From NCBI RefSeq assembly GCF_017639205.1, contig NZ_CP071139.1, positions 5,517,501 to 5,581,500 on the forward strand: a DNA stretch of 64,000 bases, written 5' to 3'. Source of the DNA: Streptomyces nojiriensis. Lineage in GTDB: Bacteria > Actinomycetota > Actinomycetes > Streptomycetales > Streptomycetaceae. Below are positions 26,080 to 34,895 of the stretch, piece by piece. The number at the start of each line of letters is the position of its first letter. Position 1 is the stretch's first letter. The position numbers were made by a program, and so were the translations under genes. The notes beneath the pieces were generated by a model. The model did no database searches. It was not told the DNA's origin and worked only from the letters and a program-made list of their open reading frames with translations.

Positions 26080-27282
26080 ATGGAGCGGCACACCATCGAA
26101 CCCCGTCCCGACTGGCAGAAGACCGTCGAGGAGCAGGGTCTGATCTATCCCCTGACCCGCTTCCCCGACGACTCCCTGCGCCCCTACTGGGACGAGAGCG
26201 CGTACTACTCCTTCTCGCTCCCCGAGGTCGAGGCCCTGGAGAACGTCGTCGAGGAGCTGCACGCCATGTGCCTGGCCGCGGCCGCGCACATCGTCGAGCA
26301 CGACCGCTTCGCCGACCTCGGCATCACCGATCCGGAACTGGCCGCGCTGATCGCCGAGTCCTGGCGGCGCCGCGCCGAACAGCCCTCCCTCTACGGCCGA
26401 TTCGACCTGCGCTACGACGGCACCGGCAGCCCGGCCAAGATGCTGGAGTACAACGCCGACACCCCCACCTCCCTCGTGGAGGCGGCCAGCCCCCAGTGGT
26501 TCTGGATGGAGGAGCGCTTCCCCGGTGCCGACCAGTGGAACTCGCTCCACGAGCGCCTCGTCGACGCCTGGCGGCGCCAGGCCGAGCTGCTCCCGCCCGG
26601 CCCGCTGCACTTCGCGCACTCCGAGACCGACGAGCTCGGCGAGGACCTGATGACGGTCGCCTACCTCCAGGAGACCGCCGAGCAGGCCGGCCTGGAGACC
26701 CAGGCCCTGTCCGTCGAGCAGATCGGCTGGGACAGCCTGTCCGGCCGGTTCGTGGACGAGAAGCTCCGCTTCATCCGCTCCTGCTTCAAGCTCTACCCGT
26801 GGGAGTGGCTGGCCACGGACGAGTTCGGCCCGCAGGTCCTCGGCACGTACGACCACGGCGGCGGCTCCGGCTCCACCTGCTGGATCGAGCCGCTGTGGAA
26901 GATGCTGCTGTCCAACAAGGCGCTGCTCGCGATCCTGTGGGAGCTCTTCCCGGAGCACCCCAACCTGCTGCCCGCCTACCTCGACGGCCCGCGCGAGCTC
27001 GCCGGTCCCGGGTCCGCCGGCTACGTGGCCAAGCCCCTCCTCGGCCGTGAGGGCGCGGGGGTCACCCTGCACGAGGCGGGCGAGGGCGGCGAGCCGTTCG
27101 TACCGGAGGAGGGGGAGCGGTACTGCTTCCAGGGCCTGGCCCCGCTGCCCGACTTCGACGGCAACCGGGTGGTGCTCGGCGCATGGGTCGTCGAGGACGA
27201 GGCGGCGGGACTCGGCATCCGCGAATCGGCGGGGCCGGTCACGGACGAGTACGCCCGCTTCCTGCCCCACGTCATCCTCTGA
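26080..27282 (+). CDS. Glutathionylspermidine synthase-family ATP-grasp ligase
   Basis: 400 aa from the ATG at 26080. It matches the synthetase domain of the GspS/YgiC/YjfC family: MLEYNADTPTSLVEA, YDHGGGSGSTCWIEPLWKMLLSNKALL, and GYVAKPLLGREGAGV (nucleotide lysine loop). The family forms amide bonds using ATP. Streptomyces makes neither glutathione nor trypanothione, so the real substrate differs and is unknown. Operon with the lipoprotein upstream. Confidence 0.93.
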   Translation: MERHTIEPRPDWQKTVEEQGLIYPLTRFPDDSLRPYWDESAYYSFSLPEVEALENVVEELHAMCLAAAAHIVEHDRFADLGITDPELAALIAESWRRRAEQPSLYGRFDLRYDGTGSPAKMLEYNADTPTSLVEAASPQWFWMEERFPGADQWNSLHERLVDAWRRQAELLPPGPLHFAHSETDELGEDLMTVAYLQETAEQAGLETQALSVEQIGWDSLSGRFVDEKLRFIRSCFKLYPWEWLATDEFGPQVLGTYDHGGGSGSTCWIEPLWKMLLSNKALLAILWELFPEHPNLLPAYLDGPRELAGPGSAGYVAKPLLGREGAGVTLHEAGEGGEPFVPEEGERYCFQGLAPLPDFDGNRVVLGAWVVEDEAAGLGIRESAGPVTDEYARFLPHVIL

Positions 27283-27299
27283 CCGGACCGGGCGGGCCC

Positions 27300-27465
27300 T
27301 GGGCCGTCTCTTCCGGATCTCGCCGGGCCCGCGACGCCCGGCACCGCACCCGGCCGCGTTGTCGGGGCACGCGAGTACGTCCAGTACACGGGCGCCCCTC
27401 CGCCTTGCCATGTACGGCACCGGACGCCGCGGGCTCGGCCGACAAGATCCGAAAGAGACGACCTA
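27300..27465. mobile_element. MITE copy 1 (IS630/Tc1-type ends)
   Basis: A 166-bp non-coding element. Its ends are imperfect inverted repeats (GGCCGTCTCTTCCGGATCT on the left, AGATCCGAAAGAGACGACC on the right), and inner arms also pair (GCCGGGCCCGCGACGCCCGG with GACGCCGCGGGCTCGGC). The right flank is CTAG, and the element repeats at 34896. TA duplication in a CTAG target is the IS630 habit. It sits between convergent genes, and the right-hand CTAG supplies the TAG stop of rocD. Confidence 0.82.
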
Positions 27466-28668
27466 GGCGCCGAGCACCGACCGGAGCTGGTCCAGGCCCC
27501 AGTCCAGGTCCTCCTTGCTGATCACCAGCGGTGGGGCGATCCGGATCGTCGACCCGTGGGTGTCCTTCACCAGCACGCCGAGCTCCATCAGCTTCTCGGA
27601 GATCTCCCGGCCGGTGCCCCGCGACGGGTCGATGTCGACGCCCGCCCACAGCCCGCGGCCGCGGACGGCGGTCACCGCGCCCCCGCCGACCAGCAGGTTC
27701 AGCTCCCGGTGCAGGTGCTCGCCCAGCTCGGTGGCGCGGCCCTGGAACTCGCCGGTCCGGAGCATCGCGATCACCTCCAGCGCGACCGCGCACGCGAGCG
27801 GGTTCCCGCCGAAGGTGGACCCGTGCTGCCCGGGCCGGAACACCCCGAGCACGTCCCGGTCGGCGACCACGGCCGACACCGGCACCACGCCGCCGCCGAG
27901 TGCCTTGCCGAGGATGTAGACGTCCGGGACGACCCCCTCGTGCTCGCACGCGAAGGTCCGGCCGGTCCGCCCCAGCCCCGACTGGATCTCGTCCGCCATG
28001 AACAGGACGTTCCGCTCGCGGGTCAGTTCCCGTACGCCGCTCAGGTACCCGGCGGGCGGCACCAGCACCCCCGCCTCGCCCTGGATCGGCTCCAGCAGCA
28101 CCGCCACCGTGTTCTCGGTGACGGCGTGGGCCAGCGCGGTGAGGTCCCCGTACGGAACGATCTCGAAGCCCGGCGTGTACGGGCCGAAGTGGTCGCGGGC
28201 GTCGTGGTCCGTGGAGAAGGAGACGACGGTCGTGGTGCGCCCGTGGAAGTTGTCGGCGGCGACCACGATCTTGGCGTGCCCGTCCGGGACGCCCTTGACC
28301 TCGTAGCCCCACTTGCGGGCGGTCTTCACCGCCGTCTCCACGGCCTCCGCCCCCGTGTTCATGGGGAGCACCATCTCCTTGCCGCACAGCGCGGCGAGCT
28401 CGGTACAGAAATCGGCGAAGCGGTCGTGGTGGAAGGCGCGCGAGGTGAGCGTGACCCGTTCCAGCTGGGCGTGGGCGGCGTCGATCAGACGGCGGTTGCC
28501 GTGCCCGAAGTTGAGGGCCGAGTACCCGGCGAGCATGTCGAGGTATCTGCGGCCCTCGACATCGGTCATCCACGCGCCTTCCGCGGACGCGACGACCAGG
28601 GGCAGCGGATGGTAGGTGTGCGCGCTGTGCGCGTCTTCGGAGCGGATGGCATCAGCAGTTGTCGACAC
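27463..28668 (-). CDS. rocD: Ornithine-oxo-acid transaminase
   Basis: 401 aa PLP enzyme converting ornithine and a 2-oxo acid to glutamate semialdehyde and an amino acid (arginine/ornithine catabolism). PLP lysine Lys255 in ILGKALGGG; FMADEIQSGLGRTG and STFGGNPLACAVA are conserved. GTG start at 28668 with GGAGA upstream. The TAG stop lies exactly at the MITE target site, yet the C-terminus looks complete. It diverges from the riboswitch-controlled glyA. Confidence 0.96.
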   Translation of the reverse strand: MSTTADAIRSEDAHSAHTYHPLPLVVASAEGAWMTDVEGRRYLDMLAGYSALNFGHGNRRLIDAAHAQLERVTLTSRAFHHDRFADFCTELAALCGKEMVLPMNTGAEAVETAVKTARKWGYEVKGVPDGHAKIVVAADNFHGRTTTVVSFSTDHDARDHFGPYTPGFEIVPYGDLTALAHAVTENTVAVLLEPIQGEAGVLVPPAGYLSGVRELTRERNVLFMADEIQSGLGRTGRTFACEHEGVVPDVYILGKALGGGVVPVSAVVADRDVLGVFRPGQHGSTFGGNPLACAVALEVIAMLRTGEFQGRATELGEHLHRELNLLVGGGAVTAVRGRGLWAGVDIDPSRGTGREISEKLMELGVLVKDTHGSTIRIAPPLVISKEDLDWGLDQLRSVLGA

Positions 28669-28797
28669 GGGGTCTCCGATCGTCCGTCCGGCGCGGTGAA
28701 GCGCCGGTGCAGCGGTGACGAGGGTGGCGTCACCTTCTTATCGTCGCTCGTATCGCGGACGCAGAAACCTCTCTCCCGGCGCGCCCGCTAAGGTGTC

Positions 28798-28885
28798 CGG
28801 TACGCACGGCGACTGGCGTACGGAGAACCAACTCCGGGGGAGTCGTGCGCGCTCGACCGCATACAGGGCCGCTCGCCTGGGCCTC
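28798..28885 (+). ncRNA. ZTP (pfl) riboswitch upstream of glyA
   Basis: The first aptamer half has GGCGACTGGCG, a CGGAG-AACCAA-CTCCG hairpin, GGGGAGTCGTGC closing on GCAC at 28804, and then a linker. The second half is the signature GGCCGCTCGCCTGGGC. These are the conserved blocks of the ZTP/pfl class, which senses ZMP/ZTP and often controls glyA. Downstream, GGGCCTCGCGGGG can pair with CCCCGGAGGAGCCC, which holds the ribosome site, so control is probably at translation. ON with ligand is the known direction; here it is inferred. Confidence 0.85.
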
Positions 28886-28923
28886 GCGGGGTACCGATCA
28901 CATCGACCCCGGAGGAGCCCGCC

Positions 28924-30192
28924 ATGTCCGCGAGCCGCCATCCCGCCCTTCTCTCCACCGACCCCGAGCTGGCGTCCTTCGTCGCGGCGGAGGAAGTGCT
29001 GCAGGCGCAGACCCTGCGCCTGATCCCCAGTGAGAACTACGTGTCCGCGGCCGTCCTCGAAGCCTCCGGCACCGTGCTGCAGAACAAGTACAGCGAGGGC
29101 TACCCCGGCCGCCGCTACTACGAGGGCCAGCAGAACATCGACCGCGTCGAGGCGCTGGCGATCGAGCGGGCCAAGGGCCTGTTCGGGGTCGACCACGCCA
29201 ACGTGCAGCCGTACTCCGGCTCGCCCGCCAACCTCGCCGTGTACCTGGCCTTCGCGAAGCCGGGCGACACCGTGATGGGCATGGCCCTGCCGATGGGCGG
29301 GCACCTGACGCACGGCTGGGGCGTCTCGGCGACCGGCTCCTGGTTCCGGGGCGTGCAGTACGGCGTCCGGGCCGACACCGGGCTGATCGACTACGACGCG
29401 GTGCGCGAGCTGGCCCTCGCCGAACGGCCCAAGCTGATCTTCTGCGGCGGTACCGCCCTGCCGAGGACCATCGACTTCGCCGCCTTCGCGGAGATCGCGC
29501 GGGAGGCGGGCTCGATCCTGGTCGCCGACGTCGCCCACATCGCGGGCCTGATCGCCGGCGGCGCGCACCCGTCCCCGGCGGACCACGTCGACGTCATCTC
29601 CACCACCACGCACAAGACCCTGCGCGGACCGCGGGGCGCGATGCTGATGTGCCGGGAGGAGCACGCGAAGGCCATCGACAAGGCGGTCTTCCCGGGCCTG
29701 CAGGGCGGCCCGCACAACCAGACGACGGCCGGTATCGCGGTGGCGCTGCACGAGGCCGCGCAGCCGTCGTTCGTCTCGTACGCCCACGCGGTCGTCGCCA
29801 ACGCCAAGGCGCTGGCCGCGGCGCTGCTGCAGAAGGGCTTCGACCTGGTCTCGGGCGGTACGGACAACCACCTGATCCTGATCGACCTGACCGGCAAGGA
29901 CGTACCGGGCAAGATCGCGGCCAAGGCCCTGGACCGGGCGGGCATCGTCGTGAACTACAACACGGTGCCGTTCGACCCGCGCAAGCCGTTCGATCCCTCG
30001 GGCATCCGCATCGGCACGCCGTCGCTGACGTCCCGCGGGCTGTCCACGGAGCACATGCCGCTGGTGGCCGAATGGATCTCGCGCGCGGTCGACGCCGCCG
30101 CGAAGGGGGACGAGCAGGCGCTGGCCGTGATCCGCGCCGAGGTGACGGACCTCATGGCCGCCTTCCCGGCCCCGGGCCTGCCGCTGTCGTAG
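28924..30192 (+). CDS. glyA: Serine hydroxymethyltransferase
   Basis: 422 aa PLP enzyme turning serine and THF into glycine and 5,10-methylene-THF, the main source of one-carbon units for PurN, PurH and FolD. PLP lysine Lys231 in STTTHKTLRGPRG; SENYVSAAVLEA, KYSEGYPG and the YSGSPAN loop are present. ATG at 28924 follows GGAGGAG. Regulated by the ZTP riboswitch, so expression should rise when ZMP accumulates in folate shortage. Confidence 0.98.
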   Translation: MSASRHPALLSTDPELASFVAAEEVLQAQTLRLIPSENYVSAAVLEASGTVLQNKYSEGYPGRRYYEGQQNIDRVEALAIERAKGLFGVDHANVQPYSGSPANLAVYLAFAKPGDTVMGMALPMGGHLTHGWGVSATGSWFRGVQYGVRADTGLIDYDAVRELALAERPKLIFCGGTALPRTIDFAAFAEIAREAGSILVADVAHIAGLIAGGAHPSPADHVDVISTTTHKTLRGPRGAMLMCREEHAKAIDKAVFPGLQGGPHNQTTAGIAVALHEAAQPSFVSYAHAVVANAKALAAALLQKGFDLVSGGTDNHLILIDLTGKDVPGKIAAKALDRAGIVVNYNTVPFDPRKPFDPSGIRIGTPSLTSRGLSTEHMPLVAEWISRAVDAAAKGDEQALAVIRAEVTDLMAAFPAPGLPLS

Positions 30193-30199
30193 CCAGCGG

Positions 30200-30284
30200 C
30201 ACCGCTGCCGGGGCTCCGCCCCAGACCCCGCGCCTCAAACGCCGGCGGGGCTGGATCTTCCAGCCCGCCCGGCGTTTGAGGGCG
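30200..30284. repeat. Intergenic GC-rich repeat, copy D, with hairpin tail
   Basis: GGGGCTCCGCCCC, then AGACCCCGCGCCTCAAACGCCGGCGGGGCTGGA, immediately followed by TCT and an inverted tail TCCAGCCCGCCCGGCGTTTGAG. The two halves form a stem of about 22 bp (one mismatch) and should terminate glyA transcription. The rest of the 297-bp gap to trpS shows no gene. Confidence 0.85.
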
Positions 30285-30489
30285 TCGCGGCCGGAGCCGC
30301 CGCCGCACCATTGAGCACCGCGCAGCGGTGTCGGGTCCGGCCCGGAAATCGGTCGCTCGGCCGGGGCCGGATCCGGCCGCACCGCTACCGCCGGGTACCC
30401 CCGCACCGCACCGGCACCAGCGCTGCGACCCGGAATGATCCGGCCAGCGGCGGGCACGGGCCCGCCCCCGCACCTGAGAGAATGAAGCC

Positions 30490-31503
30490 ATGGCTTCTGA
30501 TCGTCCTCGCGCGCTCTCCGGCATCCAGCCCACCTCCGGTTCGTTCCACCTCGGGAACTACCTCGGAGCCATCCGCCAGTACGTCGCCCTGCAGGAGACG
30601 CACGACGCCTTCTACATGGTGGTCGACCTGCACGCGATCACCATGCCGCAGGATCCGAAGGATCTGCGCGCGAACACCCGCCTCTCCGCCGCCCAGCTGC
30701 TGGCCGCCGGCCTGGACCCCGAGCGCTGCACGCTCTTCATCCAGAGCCACGTGCCCGAGCACGCGCAGCTCGGCTGGGTCATGAACTGCATCACCGGCTT
30801 CGGCGAGGCCAGCCGGATGACCCAGTTCAAGGACAAGTCGGCCAAGGGCGGCGTCAACAGCGCCAGCGTCGGCCTGTTCACGTACCCGATCCTGCAGGTC
30901 GCCGACATCCTGCTGTACCAGGCGAACGCGGTCCCCGTCGGCGAGGACCAGCGCCAGCACATCGAGCTGACCCGCGACCTGGCCGAGCGCTTCAACAGCC
31001 GGTTCGGCCGGACGTTCACCCTCCCCGCCGCGCACATCGTCAAGGAGGTCGCGAAGATCTACGACCTCCAGGACCCGGCGATCAAGATGTCGAAGTCCGC
31101 GTCGTCCCCCAAGGGCCTGATCAACCTCCTCGACGAGCCCAAGGTTACCGAGAAGAAGATCAAGAGCGCGGTCACCGACACCGAGGCCGAGATCCGCTTC
31201 GACTCCGAGAAGAAGCCCGGCGTCAGCAACCTGCTCACGATCTACTCCACCCTCACGGGCGAGACGATCGCCGAGCTGGAGGCCAGGTACGAGGGCAAGG
31301 GCTACGGCGCACTCAAGACCGACCTGGCCGGCGTGATGGTCGATTTCGTCACACCGTTCAAGAAGCGGACCCAGGAATACCTGGACGACCCGGAGACGCT
31401 GGACTCCATCCTGGCCAAGGGCGCGGAGAAGGCCCGCGCGGTCGCCGCCGAGACGCTCGCACAGGCCTACGACCGCCTCGGTCTGCTGCCCGCCAAGCAC
31501 TGA
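30490..31503 (+). CDS. trpS: Tryptophanyl-tRNA synthetase
   Basis: 337 aa class I aminoacyl-tRNA synthetase charging tRNA-Trp. The HIGH-like motif is SGSFHLGNYLGA near residues 16-27, and KMSKS is at 199-203. ATG at 30490. Length and motifs are complete. Streptomyces genomes often hold two trpS copies; which one this is cannot be told from the window alone. Confidence 0.97.
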   Translation: MASDRPRALSGIQPTSGSFHLGNYLGAIRQYVALQETHDAFYMVVDLHAITMPQDPKDLRANTRLSAAQLLAAGLDPERCTLFIQSHVPEHAQLGWVMNCITGFGEASRMTQFKDKSAKGGVNSASVGLFTYPILQVADILLYQANAVPVGEDQRQHIELTRDLAERFNSRFGRTFTLPAAHIVKEVAKIYDLQDPAIKMSKSASSPKGLINLLDEPKVTEKKIKSAVTDTEAEIRFDSEKKPGVSNLLTIYSTLTGETIAELEARYEGKGYGALKTDLAGVMVDFVTPFKKRTQEYLDDPETLDSILAKGAEKARAVAAETLAQAYDRLGLLPAKH

Positions 31504-31600
31504 CGAACGCAACTACGGACAGAGAGACCTGGCACGAATGGGGGTGCTGCCGCCACACTGGGGCGGCAGCAGTCCACAGCGACAAGCGGAGGAGAGATAC

Positions 31601-32215
31601 GTGGGGACCGTAACGCTCGGCGTTTCGATCGCGGTCCCGGAGCCGTACGGCAGCCAGCTCCAAGAGCTGCGCGCCGGCTTCGGGGACGCTGCCGCGCACG
31701 GCATCCCCACGCACGTCACCCTCGTCCCGCCCACCGAGGTGGAGGCGGACCGGCTCCCCGCGATCAGGGCCCACCTCGTCGAGGTCGCGGCCGCCTTCCG
31801 GGCCTTCCGGATGCGGCTGGCCGGCACGGGAACCTTCCGCCCCCTCTCGCCGGTCGTCTTCGTCAAGATCGCCGAAGGGGTGGCGGGCTGCACCCGCCTC
31901 CAGAGCGAGGTCCGCGACCCCCAGGGGCCGCTGGACCGGGAGCTGGCGTTCCCGTACCACCCGCACGTCACGGTCGCCCACGGGATCTCCGAGGAGGCGA
32001 TGGAAGTGGCCTTCACGACCCTCGCCGAGTACGCCGCCGAGTGGGTCTGCGAGGGCTTCGCGCTCTACGAGCAGGGCTCGGACGGGGTCTGGCGCAAGCT
32101 GCGCGAGTACCCGTTCGGGACCGGGCTGAACGGTGTCCCGGCGCAGGCCGGCTCACCCGCCGACCAGGCCGCCGGGACGGCCGGGGCCGCCGGGGCGACC
32201 GTACCGCCGTCCTGA
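31601..32215 (+). CDS. 2'-5' RNA ligase / 2H phosphoesterase-family protein
   Basis: 204 aa from the GTG at 31601, with GGAGGAG upstream. The two H-x-T active-site motifs are His38-V-Thr40 and His122-V-Thr124. The family hydrolyses or ligates 2',5' or cyclic phosphodiesters in RNA. The C-terminal 25 residues are low-complexity. It follows trpS by 97 bp, perhaps in the same transcript. Biological substrate unknown. Confidence 0.92.
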   Translation: MGTVTLGVSIAVPEPYGSQLQELRAGFGDAAAHGIPTHVTLVPPTEVEADRLPAIRAHLVEVAAAFRAFRMRLAGTGTFRPLSPVVFVKIAEGVAGCTRLQSEVRDPQGPLDRELAFPYHPHVTVAHGISEEAMEVAFTTLAEYAAEWVCEGFALYEQGSDGVWRKLREYPFGTGLNGVPAQAGSPADQAAGTAGAAGATVPPS

Positions 32216-32417
32216 CGGAGCGGGCGCGGCGCCAGGGGCGGGCGCAGGGTCAGGGGGAGCCGGGCGATGCGCCGGGCACGGAATCTCAGCCTTCGCAGGA
32301 CCAGGGTGTGGAACGGGCGACCCGTAGGGCGCGTTTCGGGAAAAGTCACAATCGACGACCGTAGCCGCCAGAAGCGACAATCCCGGCTATTTCCGGCGGC
32401 TGAATTACGGTGACCCC

Positions 32418-33323
32418 ATGGACTGGCTGACGAAACTCCCGGTGATCGGGCCGATGGCGTCCCGTCTGATGCGCACGCACGCGTGGCGTTCGTACCAGCG
32501 CCTCGACCGCGTGCACTGGACCCGCCTCGCCGCCGCGATCACCTTCATCAGCTTCCTCGCCCTCTTCCCGCTGATCACCGTGGCCGCCGCGATCGGCGCG
32601 GCGCTGCTCACCCCGCAGCAGCTGGACCGGCTGGAGAAGAACCTCGCCGAACAGGTCCCCGGCATCTCCGACCAGCTCAACATCGAGGGGCTCGTCGCCA
32701 ACGCCGGCACGGTCGGTCTCGTCGCCGGCGCCCTCCTGCTCGTGACCGGTGTCAGCTGGGTGGGCTCGATGCGGGACTGCCTGCGCGCGGTGTGGGAGAA
32801 GGACGACGAGGACGACGGGAACCCGATCGCCCGCAAGGGCAAGGACACGCTCGTCCTGCTCGGCCTCGGCGGCGTGGTCCTGGCCTCCGCCGCCGCCTCC
32901 ATCCTCGGATCCAGCGCGGTCGGGAAGACCGCCGAATGGCTGGACATCCCGCGCGAGGGCGCGGGCGGCGCGCTGCTGCGCTCCTGCGCCTTCCTCGTCG
33001 GCGTCGTGGCCGCCTTCCTGCTGCTGCTCTACGTACTGACCCTGCTCCCGGGCGTCGAACCGCCGCGCGGCCGCCTGATCCAGGCGGCCCTCATCGGCGC
33101 GGCAGGCTTCGAACTGCTGAAACTGCTGCTCAGCGGCTATATGCGGGAGGTCGCCGCGAAGAGCATGTACGGGGCCTTCGGCGTGCCGATCGCCCTGCTG
33201 CTCTGGATCAACTTCACGGCGAAACTGCTGCTCTTCGTCTCGTCCTGGACGGCCACGCGCGACGACGCGGACGGCGACGGTACGGAGGACCCGCCGGCCG
33301 CCGAGGCGGCGCGGCCGGCCTAG
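32418..33323 (+). CDS. YihY/BrkB-family membrane protein
   Basis: 301 aa with six hydrophobic segments (about 37-65, 95-120, 140-165, 190-215, 225-245, 255-275). The YihY signature AAAITFISFLALFPLITVAAAIG is present; typically six membrane helices. The family is widespread and of uncertain, possibly transport, function; the old RNase BN name is wrong. It ends at a strong bidirectional hairpin. Confidence 0.94.
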   Translation: MDWLTKLPVIGPMASRLMRTHAWRSYQRLDRVHWTRLAAAITFISFLALFPLITVAAAIGAALLTPQQLDRLEKNLAEQVPGISDQLNIEGLVANAGTVGLVAGALLLVTGVSWVGSMRDCLRAVWEKDDEDDGNPIARKGKDTLVLLGLGGVVLASAAASILGSSAVGKTAEWLDIPREGAGGALLRSCAFLVGVVAAFLLLLYVLTLLPGVEPPRGRLIQAALIGAAGFELLKLLLSGYMREVAAKSMYGAFGVPIALLLWINFTAKLLLFVSSWTATRDDADGDGTEDPPAAEAARPA

Positions 33324-33344
33324 TCCGTCTCCGGGCGACGCGCG

Positions 33345-33382
33345 CCGGTGGCGCACCGGTGTGGGGCCCGGTGCGCCACCGG
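33345..33382. terminator. Bidirectional terminator between yihY and inhibitor genes
   Basis: A perfect 15-bp stem CCGGTGGCGCACCGG / CCGGTGCGCCACCGG with an 8-nt loop lies between the convergent stops at 33323 and 33402. Confidence 0.85.
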
Positions 33383-33401
33383 GGTACTGCCGGCGGGCGC
33401 T

Positions 33402-33830
33402 CTACCAGGTGCCGTTGCCGCAGCCGTACACCCACCGGTGCGAGGCGGCGTTGTCGTGGACCGCCTTCCACTGACCGCTGGTGTCACCGTTGCGGGTCCA
33501 GTTGAACGACTGTGCGTTGCCCCGCAGGTTCCATTCGGTGCCGTAGCCGATACAGGCGTAGGCGCCGGTGTTGTTCTCGTTGTAGTAGATGTTGACGTGG
33601 TCGCGGCCGCCGGCGCTGCCGCTGTTGCGGACCCAGTCGACCTTGTTCTTGACCTGGTAGGGCCAGTCGCTGGAGTTGCCGGCGTTCTGGTAGAGGTAGT
33701 TGTAATCGTCCGAGTAGGCACAGAAGTTCGTGTATCCGCAGCCGCCGTCGGCCTGCGCCGCGGTCGGAACGGCCACCACCGCCGCACCGGCGATCGCGAG
33801 CCCCGCGAGGAGCGTCCTGAGCTTGTTCAT
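33402..33830 (-). CDS. Secreted peptidase-inhibitor-like protein (I36-like)
   Basis: 142 aa. ATG at 33830 preceded by GGGAGGG; an in-frame ATG at 33860 gives a longer but weaker start. A typical Sec signal ends at AQA-DGG (about residue 29). The mature part has four Cys and many Tyr/Asn (CGYTNFCAYSDDYNYLYQN, CIGYGTEWN, VYGCGNGTW), as in small secreted Streptomyces inhibitors of family I36. Whether it inhibits a protease is not shown by the sequence. Confidence 0.87.
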   Translation of the reverse strand: MNKLRTLLAGLAIAGAAVVAVPTAAQADGGCGYTNFCAYSDDYNYLYQNAGNSSDWPYQVKNKVDWVRNSGSAGGRDHVNIYYNENNTGAYACIGYGTEWNLRGNAQSFNWTRNGDTSGQWKAVHDNAASHRWVYGCGNGTW

Positions 33831-33889
33831 CTGGGGTCCCTCCCAAAGAGTGCCGTACATGGTTCACCGCCGGTCGGCGGTACGCGATG

Positions 33890-34786
33890 TCAGCTCCCGG
33901 CGTGCCGGGCGACCACATCGCGAGCTGTGGGCAGGGCCGCCACCTGCAACCGCCGCATGGCGTCGAAGGCGGCCCCGTGCTCGGCGCGGATCAGGTCCGA
34001 ATAGCGCCGGTGCAGGTCCTGCGCGGTGTCGGCGAGGCCGGTCGAGCGGGCGCACTCGGCCTGGGCGGTGGCCATCGGTACGTCCTCGGCCTCGGCGGCC
34101 GGACCGGTCCGTGCCAGTTGTTCGTCGCGCTGCCTGGCCGGGTGCACGGCCGGGAAGCCGCGCGCGCCGACGCACTCGCTCCACCCGGCCAGCGCCGTCC
34201 GGAAGGCGGGGTCCTGGTCGACCCGGCCCGTGCGCACCGCGCCGAGCTGCTTGACGGTCTCGCTGGAGCCGTACCAGAGGCGCACGTCCCCGTAGAGCTG
34301 CCGCCACGACGTGGCGATGCAGCCCCGGTCGCTGTGGCTCAGCGTGCCGCCGCCCGGGTTCTCGACCGCCAGCCCCTTCGCGTCGGGTCCCATGAGGGCC
34401 GCCCCCAGGGCCTCCAGCCGCTCCGCGGAGAGCCCGCTCTGGTACCGGCCGCGCGGGCCCGACGCCGCCTCCTCGTCCAGCTGCCGCTCGATCCGGCGCC
34501 CGAACCCGTGGCGGCGGGCCCAGTCCACGTCGTCCACGCCGTACGGGAAGTCCCGCCAGTCCGGGTGCGGGACGCGCGGGACCGGCCAGTACGAGAACCC
34601 CTGCGCCCGCATGCAGTCCTGTACGAGCAGCTCTCCCGCGGTGTGGAGCACGTCCAGCTCGGCGGTCTCCAGGGCGCGCGCCGGGGTCCGCTGTCCGGCG
34701 CCGTCGGCCGGCAGGGCGGTCCAGGCCGCCGCGGCGAGCAGCGTGCCGCAGGCCACCACGACGACGGCCGACCATCTCCTCCGCAT
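33890..34786 (-). CDS. Secreted protein of unknown function
   Basis: 298 aa, ATG at 34786. An N-terminal hydrophobic segment (residues 5-25, followed by ALPADGAG) acts as a signal peptide or anchor. The mature part has three Cys residues (QDCMRAQGFSYW, DRGCIATSW, SECVGARGF), resembling exported actinobacterial proteins with a CMxxxGF motif. No enzyme signature is visible. It is preceded by an inverted repeat at 34801. Confidence 0.85.
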   Translation of the reverse strand: MRRRWSAVVVVACGTLLAAAAWTALPADGAGQRTPARALETAELDVLHTAGELLVQDCMRAQGFSYWPVPRVPHPDWRDFPYGVDDVDWARRHGFGRRIERQLDEEAASGPRGRYQSGLSAERLEALGAALMGPDAKGLAVENPGGGTLSHSDRGCIATSWRQLYGDVRLWYGSSETVKQLGAVRTGRVDQDPAFRTALAGWSECVGARGFPAVHPARQRDEQLARTGPAAEAEDVPMATAQAECARSTGLADTAQDLHRRYSDLIRAEHGAAFDAMRRLQVAALPTARDVVARHAGS

Positions 34787-34800
34787 GGGAGGACCCCCTT

Positions 34801-34823
34801 CCCGACGGCGTCATACCGTCGGG
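34801..34823. promoter_or_regulatory. Inverted repeat upstream of the secreted-protein gene
   Basis: CCCGACGG-N7-CCGTCGGG, a perfect 8-bp dyad 14 bp upstream of the start at 34786. It may be an operator or a 5'-UTR stem. Confidence 0.4.
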
Positions 34824-34895
34824 ACCGAGCAAACCCTGGCGAAGTCCTGTGGTGTACCTGTGAGTTGATAGGTGGCGCGGGCCCGGGAACCGGGC

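Noticed and set aside
32065..32349. Small minus-strand frame overlapping the end of the 2H phosphoesterase gene
   Set aside because: Half of it lies antisense to a real gene and the other half has no recognisable motif or ribosome site.
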